Assembly (NCBI GenBank): GCA_021441665.1
Contig: JAGYYN010039680.1
Location: 1 to 24,748, forward strand
DNA length: 24,748 bases
Source of the DNA: Euplotes cf. woodruffi 2 WChen-2021
Taxonomy: Eukaryota > Ciliophora > Spirotrichea > Euplotida > Euplotidae
Direction: 5' to 3'
This document shows positions 9,943-17,834 of this stretch, piece by piece (the stretch's first letter is position 1; every line of letters begins with the position of its first letter). Both the position numbers and the translations under genes were made by a program. The notes beneath the pieces were generated by a model. That model was not told the DNA's origin, did not search any database, and saw nothing but the letters and a program-made list of their open reading frames with translations.

Positions 9943-11948
9943 ATGAATTCTTTGTCAAATAACACAAATCAAGAACTATCTGAGTTATTGTTTACGAAGT
10001 TATCGAACAATAATATTAAAACATGCAAAAAATTTATTAAAAGGCTGAAACTTCCAGTTATCAAAAACGAATCCAAAGAAGATGCACTCAAGAGAATATG
10101 TAAATTCTTAGTAACACTTGAAGGGCAGATGGCCTCAACAAAAGTTCTGCCACGGTAAGTTTAGTAATTAATTAATAACTATAGGCCAACATGAGAGCAG
10201 TTATTCAACTGATATCCTCCTCCATTAGTAAAGGAATTTGAGCAAAAGAAAACTCCAGTTGAAATCGACATCACAAATGATATCGAGCCTGTGAATGTAT
10301 CGAATTTTGGTTCACAAAAATAAACCAGAGCCTCCAGCAAGCAAATCAATTTTTGACAACGACTGGATCAAGCGAATTGACGAGTTAAAATACGACGATA
10401 TCGCATCAAATACCAAAAATCCTTATCCTTGCTATTTTAATGATGACCCTGACTCAAAGAACTGATTTTACTGAGTCTGACAATCTAAGTTCGCGTCTGG
10501 TGAAACTATTGAATGAGTCAAGTGTGAGCGCAAGCAACATAAAAAATGTGCCAGTTCGTTTAACGTTGACGAAAGCAAGTATATTTGAATCACGTGTAAG
10601 CTCAAGAACCTTGACCCGTTCATTCTCCCGTTTTACTGCTTAGTTCGGCCATTTGAGATACCGAAGTATACTCAGAGTCAAAAATGTACTGAAAAAAAGT
10701 CAAAAATTCAGCATTCCGTCGAATTTGTATAATATTCTAAATTCAACCAACACAGCGAAAGGGCAAATATGAATTCAAATACGGTGAATCAGGCTACCTC
10801 CGCCTCCGACATCGGATTTAGAATGCTTAACTCCAGAGGTGTGTAGTTCAAATTTAAAAGGCTATGATCATGGTTTTCCGAAGAAAGGATACTTAAGACT
10901 GAACAATCATTTGAACAAGATGTTTGACACTCCACCTCCGCCAAATGACACCAAGCGGAGGAAGGACGACATGTTCGAGCTGTCGCCTTATCTTAGACTC
11001 AATGACAATTACTTAGAGGTTGGACACATGACTAACCAGAAGGACACTGAGCGGTACTTCTGTGCGATCTTTGTGTGAAAAAACTTCAACAAAAAACAAA
11101 TCACAGCTTACGTCAAAAAGAACTGAAAACTACCATTTGACTCTGCGATCTCAATCTTAAGAAAAAGAGTCGGAAGGGACGTTGATTGAAACGAAGCTGA
11201 CTCAGCAGCTAATACTGATGCTGGCTCTGACGGCAGAGAACTTAAACGCCAGAAGACTTCGTGTGAAGAAGACGACTTGATGATGGATAAAACGATTAAA
11301 TTCAAATTTCAGTGACCAATCACAAGAAAGGAGATGAAGATACCTGCGAGAGGGTTTTACTGAGAACATGTTGACTGATTTGACCTCGAGACTTACATCA
11401 GCATGAATACCAATGTCAAGCGGTTCAACTGACCAACATGTAATAAAAAGTCAGTTAATATCTACGTCGACAGCTTAATGCATAAAATCTGTCAGTTGTT
11501 AGTCGAAAAAACATGCAACATTGAAATCAAAGAAAACATGATTGCCTATTGCGACTCAAAAATCGAGATCGACTTAGAAAAAATGTCTGAACTGATGAAG
11601 CAAAACGCCAGTGACAGCGATATCAGAGCTCAGTGCTTTAAGAAAACAGTCACTAATGCTGGTAAACCAGAGAAGAAATGCACGAGTAGCGACGACAATA
11701 AAGAAAATGAGTACGATGAGGAAGAAAAGACCAAGTCTCAAGAACTTGATGATATCGATAAACTCCTAATGAGCTCAACACCGGCAAAGAAAATTGAGAA
11801 AATCACAGAAATCCTCGATATAGACGAGACCAATGACATGTTGGGACTGTGAACCTTGAAGTCAAAGGTTAATAAAAGTATACCGCCAGTTATAAGTGAG
11901 AAAAAGTCTTTGAGCTGAATCGAAGGAGATACTATTGTCATTGATTAA
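9943..11948 (+). CDS. SIZ1-like: PIAS/Siz-type SUMO E3 ligase with PHD finger (SIZ1-like)
   Basis: Four exons: 9943-10154, 10185-10726, 10756-10783, 10822-11948, with one +1 shift at AAA-TAA (10318) and TAA at 11946-11948; 635 residues. The order follows plant SIZ1. A SAP-like helical region (about 30-66) comes first. A PHD finger follows (167-208: CVC, ECVKC, HKKC, CITC). Next is a PINIT-like region (about 260-375, with FDTPPPPN) and then an SP-RING (425-467: CPIT; CEHVDCFDLETY; CPTC). An acidic tail ends the protein. In this family the SP-RING binds the SUMO-charged E2 Ubc9 and the PHD reads histone tails, so the protein likely acts in the nucleus. Cys425, 441, 446 and 464 and several PHD cysteines are UGA codons. 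The SAP call is the weakest. Confidence 0.9.
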
Positions 11949-12132
11949 ATTAATTATTTTAGTAACTTTTAGTTCCCCTTTAATTCTTGATCTATATACG
12001 ATTTAATTTTTATTATGCCTTTAACATAAACTAAATATTCCTACTTGCATTTTATATAGAAAAATAAGCTTAAAACAAATCTGTTGACAAATTAAGAAAT
12101 TTTGAATGTTGAATTAATAAATTTGAATTATT
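11949..12132. other. Short AT-rich spacer between the SIZ1-like gene and gene E
   Basis: 184 bases, almost all A and T, with no open frame, hairpin or ATTGAA core. It must hold the 3' end of the SIZ1-like gene and the promoter of gene E. Confidence 0.5.
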
Positions 12133-13752
12133 ATGAATAAGTCTAGTGTGGAGTACTCAAATTCACGGATGGAGGATTCAAGACTGAATGGACGCGCATC
12201 AGCTGACCATACAAGTACGATTCTTTTCGCATATTACTAATTGGCAAATTTTGACAATAAATAATAACTATTAACAATTATATGGATATCTATACTGCAA
12301 ATGATTCTAACAGAAAGCTCAAAGTTTAAAGTTGACTTCGGTCTAATTATTTTGCTGCACATTAACAGCCGGTTTAAAACCTGTGATAGTTGTGCTGTTA
12401 CCTATCAAACTCACGCGGACTTTTAGATTACAAATACATGTACGACTCGAGACAATTTGACTTTCAAAATCCAGTCAAAGAAAAGCTAATTAGAGAGATC
12501 AACAAGAGATGAGAGGAAAAGTTGCAAGCTGCAAAGACGAGGAATAGCCACGCCTCCAAGTAACAATCATCTCTATCGAGCTTTAGTACTATTCTTTCAA
12601 TATAGCAATCACAGAAAGACCGTCAAGCTGTCTCACGACTACTACGTGTCACCGTGGGACAGACTCATAGCAAAAACTAAAAATAATGAGGAACTACTTG
12701 TCAAAGGAAAATTTGTAAGGTCAGATTTGAGGACGCGAGAAGACAGCAATACCAGGAGGACCTTAGACCCTGATTATTACTATGAAGAAGTTCACCCAAG
12801 TAATCGCCGCAAGCAAAGCGAGTACTTCAGCCAGACCCAGACAGCCAAGAATCTAGACTCAAAGAATATTCAGATGTTCAAGCCCCCACTGGCTCCAAGA
12901 GGTGTCCTTGATACTTCGAAGTAATTGCATTTTGTAATTTATAGATATACAACTCGGACTTCACAGTTTAAACTAAGCTACACTCAAGATGAAATAAAAG
13001 ATTACACGCATAAGCACTCATCAAAGGTAACTAGTCAGGCGGAGAGTCGCTTTATCAGTCCGACTCTAAATAAACTTATAGAAGACAAACTTCCAAAAAG
13101 CAAAAACACAGCTAATCTACCCAATTGGAGTCAGTGAAGACTGCGTTATTAAGGATTCTGCCAAGCACGCGAGGCATCAGAATACTAGTTCAAGAATAAA
13201 AAACTTCAGAGATCTGCAAAGCTCTGTTGATTGACTACCAGGAAGTCCATCAACAAAACGAAAAGAGGAAAAGGATCTGTTGAAGTACAGCTTGAAGAAT
13301 AAAGAGCTTATATGTAAATAATGCTCCAATCAGCCCCCTCGTCAAGAAAGATGTCAATATTGTGCAAAATATTGGAGACCCAATTAAGTACGCTGGGCTT
13401 CAACGACAAAAAGGATTTTTATCCAGAGCAAGTGTCAGTAAAAGATACAATGAGTCTCAAATTGTACTTGGAAATGATGAAAACTATATGCCTTGGAAAC
13501 CAAGCTCAAAAACTAGATATCAACAGGTTGATTTTAGACTTTTAATGCTTTTAGAAGAGCAATGATGAGATAAAATCGAGGCATAGCCACCATTCCTCAA
13601 TACAAACTGAAAAGAAAGACTCTGTGCTGCATTTTCAGCCTTACGAGAGATATGTAATGTGTCCATTCAGGAACCCAAAAGTGCATACTGCGAAAGGACA
13701 GAGACCAAGCTCCTCTTCGAATATGTTTAAGAGTCAAATAGTGCTAAGTTAA
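12133..13752 (+). CDS. Gene E: unknown basic protein, six exons, one +1 frameshift
   Basis: Not recognised. From ATG 12133 (MNKSSVEYSNSRMEDSRLN) exons are 12133-12214, 12427-12559, 12606-12920, 12945-13026, 13082-13526, 13555-13752, with TAA at 13750-13752; 417 residues. One AAA-TAA shift lies at 13316. The 12921-12944 intron removes an in-frame AAG-TAA, and the 55-nt intron 13027-13081 is needed to keep the frame. The protein is rich in Lys, Arg, Ser and Tyr with short aromatic motifs (DYKYMYDSRQFDF; HDYYVSPWDRL; DPDYYYEE), suggesting a disordered scaffold. Intron 1 is 212 nt, far longer than its neighbours, and holds inverted repeats. It ends 57 bases before the convergent RPF2 gene, leaving little room for both 3' UTRs. 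Confidence 0.68.
12215..12426 (+). other. Long first intron of gene E with inverted repeats
   Basis: 212 nt, GTACG to TTTAG, with a TACTAA branch-like site near the 5' end. TAACAGC and GCTGTTA, about 30 bases apart, pair and enclose GGTTT/AAACC. Most other introns here are 24-60 nt. It may host a small RNA, but no box C/D or H/ACA pattern is convincing. Confidence 0.4.
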
Positions 13753-13809
13753 TTAGAAGTAATTAATGACCCAGAATAAGGAAGATATTTTATCTAAAAA
13801 GTATTCAAA

Positions 13810-14853
13810 TTATTCATCAGAGCCTTCATCCTGCTTTTCGTTTTGTTCTGCACCTTCTTCTTCGTTTTCAGTATCTGCAACCTTCTTTCTCTTGACTTTT
13901 CTCAGTCCCAAAGTATCTAGATCTTGTTGTTGAACATATGCTTTTCCTATTTTCTGTCCAAGTTCATTATATGTAATATTGTGTTTTTTGTCTTGTTGCT
14001 TGGACTTCGATTTAATCACCTTTGTAGCTGCTTTCCACGTGTCTCTATCAGCGTCTTTAAGTCTCCGAAGAGACATCACGATTTTGGGTCCGACTTCTTT
14101 GGTCTCGATTTGGCCTTGGCCTGCGAGACCCTCGTTGATTTTGCCTGTTTCGAACTGCTGAAGCACAATATTGCCTTCTGTAGTAATTGCTGTGAAGGTA
14201 ATAATTCTTTGCAACGCTAAGATATTCACACTTTCAAGATGTTTGATTCTGAAGAAATCAATCATCATGTTTTTAAACTTCAGGTGTTTTTCAGAAAGAT
14301 CAAATGCGTCCCCTTGGAAGATTAAAATTGGCTGCTGACCTAGTTCGATTGCTTCGGTTGACCCAAAATCTTGCATTGGCTTGCACTCCTCAATGCCGAT
14401 TTCGAGCATGTCAAGTATTTTCATATCGTAAAGTCTGCTAATGATCATATTGTTAGGTCTCTTCTTATTGTGAGTCCCTCACACAACAAATCCTGCGTCG
14501 TTTTTGTAAGCAACTTTCTCTAAATAGCTCGCATCTTCAAAAGGCAGAACGTTGTTTGGCTTTTGCAGCAGTGTCTTGCTAAGCTCAGGGTCTCTCATCA
14601 TATGCAGCTGCTTCATCGCGTTGACTCAGACCAGAGAGCAGTTGTTTCCCTTCATGAATACAGTGTGCTTTGGGTCGTGTTGCAGAATGTATTCTTTTCT
14701 CGCAATAATTTTCTTAGCCTTGTGTGATTTTGGTTTTGACTTTTGCTCGACCTCCATTGCTTTTGCTTTCTCTTTGAAGTATTCGAGTTGCTCTCCGGGT
14801 ATTTTTCTCTCTTTCTTCTTATTCATTTGCTTGAGAGCGCGTTTCTTTGTCAT
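13810..14853 (-). CDS. RPF2: Ribosome production factor 2 homolog (Brix domain)
   Basis: Single exon, 347 residues, start at 14853 (MTKKRALKQMNKKKERK), TAA at 13810-13812. RPF2 with RRS1 brings the 5S RNP (5S rRNA, L5, L11) into pre-60S particles in the nucleolus. The Brix signature GTHNKKRPNN is followed by RLYDMKILDMLEIGIEE, matching human GSHNKKRPNN and RMYDYHVLDMIELGIEN. Later PILIFQGDAFDLSE matches PMLIFAGDDFDVTE, and IDFFR and VGPKIVMSLRR are also kept. Two in-frame UGA codons (before VNAM and before GTHNKK) read as Cys. The C-terminal tail is Lys-rich, then acidic (NEEEGAEQNEKQDEGSDE), as is common for nucleolar proteins. No intron or frameshift site. Human RPF2 is 306 residues, so the length is close. 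Confidence 0.95.
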
Positions 14854-15145
14854 TTTTAATAATTTATTCTATTGTTGCAAGGATGCTGATTTACAGCACA
14901 AATTGAATTATTTTTAAATTATTCTATTTAAAATGAAATCTTTACAAGGTAAAATTATGCTTTATCTTCACTTTACATCTTCTTTATCGTTATCAGCACT
15001 TTTCTTAGCTGTTATTTGACTTAAAATAGAGTAATTTTATCAGATTAAAAAAATAATTTAAATCTGATAAAAAGAGATTTAATTTTATATAAACTATTTT
15101 AATTGTCACTACTCAAGCATAATTTTTATATACTACACCTCTTGC
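14854..15145. other. Divergent intergenic region RPF2 / gene F with a 12-bp inverted repeat
   Basis: 292 bases between divergent genes. AATTGAATTA (14901-14910) carries the ATTGAA core 48 bases upstream of RPF2. TTTTATCAGATT (15035-15046) and AATCTGATAAAA (15061-15072) form a perfect 12-bp inverted repeat with a 14-nt AT spacer, about 75 bases before the gene F start. A 33-codon frame at 14933 is too short and composition-driven to call. Confidence 0.5.
15035..15072. repeat. Perfect 12-bp inverted repeat upstream of gene F
   Basis: Arms 15035-15046 and 15061-15072 with a 14-nt A/T spacer. It could be a hairpin in a transcript, a binding site for a dimeric protein, or a remnant of an excised element end. 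Confidence 0.6.
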
Positions 15146-17321
15146 ATGTCGAAAGGAGGTATAATAAAAATAAAATTATATCTACAAATAACAAATAATA
15201 TTCACATTTCCTGAGATATCAACCAGTAGATCTTTTGTTAAGCTGAGTCAATACAACAGTGCTTCCTTTGATCACGCATTTTTATTTGCTTTTAATTATA
15301 TAGCAACTGCAAAGATCGGAGGATATCGAATGAAACAAGAATCACAAAATCACGTCAACAGGCTGTACGAGTCAGACACCATGCTGCAGAGTACTTCAAA
15401 GCGGTATGTTTGGGTGTTTTACCTTCACAGTAGGAATATAGATAATGCTAGTATTAAACAAAGCTACAATTCAGTCGAGCCTGTTGGCAAAGGTCTCCCT
15501 GAAATGACGTTGAAGTCGCAAGGGTCTTTTGCGAACCCTTTTTCAAAATAAGCCGTCGCGGTCTTACAAGCCAACTTTCTCGAATGATGCGAATAAAAAT
15601 GATAAGTAATACTTGCAATTCTTGGTCTGTTTAGTTCACTAAAATAAGGCAAACGAAGCAGCTTAATTATTGATATAGCTCATTTTACGACACTAAAAAT
15701 AATATTGACAGCGACAAGCGATATGCTTTTCCTCCAGAGAAGACGACAAATGTTGATATCGAACTGAAATAAAATCATGCTCAAAATGACTGATTTTACA
15801 GGACTCCTTCCGAGTACTGGTTGTTGTCTGATCTTTAGATGTCAAAAAGTTCAATCCTTCAAGTAACACTGACAGCAGCGAGTTCGCCTTAAAGCGAAGG
15901 AATCAAAAACACAGGTTTGGATATGTACTAAAATATAGGATCAGTACAAAGCCAAAGGCATATTTAGAGCAGATTAAGCAGATTCGGACCATTATGAAGC
16001 AAGATATCGCGAAGAATGAAGACGACTTCAACTATTACAATGTAAAATATATAAAATTTACATCTAGCCTACTTTTGCTCCCCAAGACACAAATGTTAAG
16101 CATTTTGGTATGGAGTATATATCAAAAGACAAGGGTAAAAATATTGATTGACTTAATGAAATTCGGGCAAATGTTGGGGTATTTACTCCTCTATCAGGAA
16201 ATTTAAATAAACAACTGTCGAATCAAGATATCAAATCTACAATTAATGCAGATATAAGATCGGCTCAGTTTGAAGATAATATTTATTGTGATAAATCAGA
16301 AAATAATTCGTTTGTCGAACAGACTATAAAATCGAATAATCTTCATAAAAACTACAATAAAAACGCAAATTTGTTAAACAACCAAATTCCGTTTAAAGTG
16401 CAGAGTTTTGTATATTCATCAAAAAGGAACGAAAAAGACAGCAATCCTTATGACGGAGGAAAAGCGACTAATGTTTCAAGCAAAGATTCAGTAAACTCTA
16501 GTGTAATTAGTGACTCAAAAAGGTACTTTACCTTCTTTAACAATGCGTTTAAGCCGGTATCCACCTCCACCAATCCGAAAGCAAAGCAACGAGCCACTAA
16601 CAGCAGAGTCTTTGCTATCAAAGCAAAACATTATGAAGCGAGGGCAGACTACAAGAGTGGGATACGGCTACTTCTACTCGATAAAAGTAAGCCTTGTGCT
16701 GATATACATCTAGAACACGAATAAAATCCTCAGCAGCGGAATTGATAAATTTATTAAAGAGACCATCAAAGAAAGCGACGATGAACAGAAAGCTAAATAA
16801 CTGCAAAAATATAAAGTCACCAAGAAAGGACATGATCAACCATGAAACCAATTACATTGAGTATTTGAGGAACAAATCCAGAACTGAGAAAAGCTGGCTC
16901 GCTTATGAAGCTCAGTGGAACAAATTTGTTAATGATACGATAAAAGACGATAACTGAGTGCTTGCTTTTGATGACATCCCGTGGCCTATTGACTTTTACA
17001 CTTTTATATATTTCCTTCGAGATCATAAAGGTATCAAATTGCTGATATATTAATAAACCCCACTCATTTTGCTTATGATTCTTGTACTCAATAATGCTGC
17101 TTTTAGTCAAAGATATGATGCCGACTATCGACCAGACAGATAACGAAAATAAATCGTGGACAAGAGCAAAACATATCGCACTGAAAAGGTACCATCCAGA
17201 TAAAGTTGACCACCATTTCTCGCATTTGATAAGCAACCAGAATGAGAAAGAAAATATCATGAAGTCAGCCAATTTAATAACACAGATCGTTACGACCTTG
17301 TTCAACCAGATCGTTAAGTAA
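15146..17321 (+). CDS. Gene F: large protein with NFKBIL1-like C-terminal (HPDK) domain
   Basis: Nine exons: 15146-15158, 15304-15403, 15431-15605, 15679-15813, 15839-16041, 16068-16522, 16554-16686, 16714-17030, 17107-17321 (TAA 17319-17321), with AAA-TAA shifts at 15546, 15767 and 16795; 580 residues. The first 13-nt exon (MSKG) is inferred because its phase fits a 145-nt intron; ATG 15330 is the alternative. The first 400 residues are Ser/Asn/Lys-rich. The last about 120 resemble the C-terminal module of NFKBIL1: AFDDIPWP, then a gap, then ALKRYHPDKVDHHF and a closing helix (SANLITQIVTTLFNQIV). NFKBIL1 has FGDVPWP, RWHPDRFLQRF and VTALSQALN at the same places. Human NFKBIL1 has ankyrin repeats and has been linked to NF-kB control and mRNA processing. 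No ankyrin repeat is visible here, so function is open. Confidence 0.72.
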
Positions 17322-17407
17322 TAATGGTGTTTCAATTTTATGACATTTAAACTTGATTTTCGCTATGATATCAATAACAAATTGAACTCGATGATTAATC
17401 ATAAACT
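17322..17407. other. 86-bp convergent gap with two ATTGAA cores
   Basis: Between the stops of gene F (+) and the EF-hand gene (-). TGTTTCAATT (17328-17337) is the complement of AATTGAAACA, a full match to HATTGAAaHH; AATTGAACTC (17380-17389) matches at 9 of 10. The gap is too short for two normal 3' UTRs with extra sequence, which fits a chromosome-end region. Confidence 0.45.
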
Positions 17408-17788
17408 CTATTTATTTCCCTGTGCATATGGGTCCTTTGCCATATCCTTAAACTGGTCGTCACTGTAAGTAAGAGAAGCATGCATGTACTCATCGAAGTC
17501 AATAAGTCCGTTCTCATTTTTATCAGCGACAATGAAGAACGTGGTAAGTTCTTGTTGTCCAATGGTCGGTACGACTTCTCGAATTTCAAATGCATCTACA
17601 TTTCCGTCGTTGTTTAAGTCAAACTGGACAAAGTCCTTTCTGTGAGTCTCAGCCTCTTCTTCTTTGCTTCTTCCACCGACTGATCCTTGAGCAGCGACGA
17701 GTGAGAGTGACATTCAGATCACGAGTAAAATAGCGATAACTTTTGGTCGCCATTTTAGTAAAGAATACTGCTGAGTTTTCAGATTCAT
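17408..17788 (-). CDS. Secreted or membrane-anchored EF-hand protein
   Basis: Single exon, 126 residues, start at 17788, TAA at 17408-17410. A hydrophobic stretch (VIAILLVICMSLSLVAA, about residues 17-33) acts as signal peptide or anchor; its Cys is a UGA, so a model with the standard code would start late at MSLSLVAAQ. Two EF-hand loops follow: DLNNDGNVDAFE (57-68) and DKNENGLIDFDE (89-100), each with acidic or Asn side chains at positions 1, 3, 5 and 9 and Glu at 12, so both should bind calcium. The spacing is typical of a paired EF-hand lobe. A lumenal calcium buffer or sensor of the calumenin type is plausible, but there is no HDEL-like tail (it ends AQGNK). The ATG lies 46 bases from the stop of the DHX35-like gene on the same strand. 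Confidence 0.88.
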
Positions 17789-17834
17789 CTTTAAATTTAC
17801 AATTTTTAATTCAATATTTTATTCACAAATTGAA
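17789..17834. other. 46-bp gap between two minus-strand genes with two ATTGAA cores
   Basis: It must hold the promoter of the EF-hand gene and the 3' UTR of the DHX35-like gene. TTCAAT at 17810-17815 and ATTGAA at 17829-17834 flank an AT-rich centre. The second continues into the DHX35-like stop codon. Confidence 0.45.

Noticed and set aside
13027-13152. A frameshift at TAT-TAA in gene E
   Set aside because: A 55-nt GT-AG intron (13027-13081) explains the frame change without an odd shift codon.
14933-15034. 33-codon frame with a hydrophobic segment upstream of gene F
   Set aside because: Too short and AT-driven; no supporting similarity or splice link.
15139-15162. CCTC/GAGG pairing near the gene F start as a regulatory hairpin
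   Set aside because: Only four clean base pairs; not above chance.
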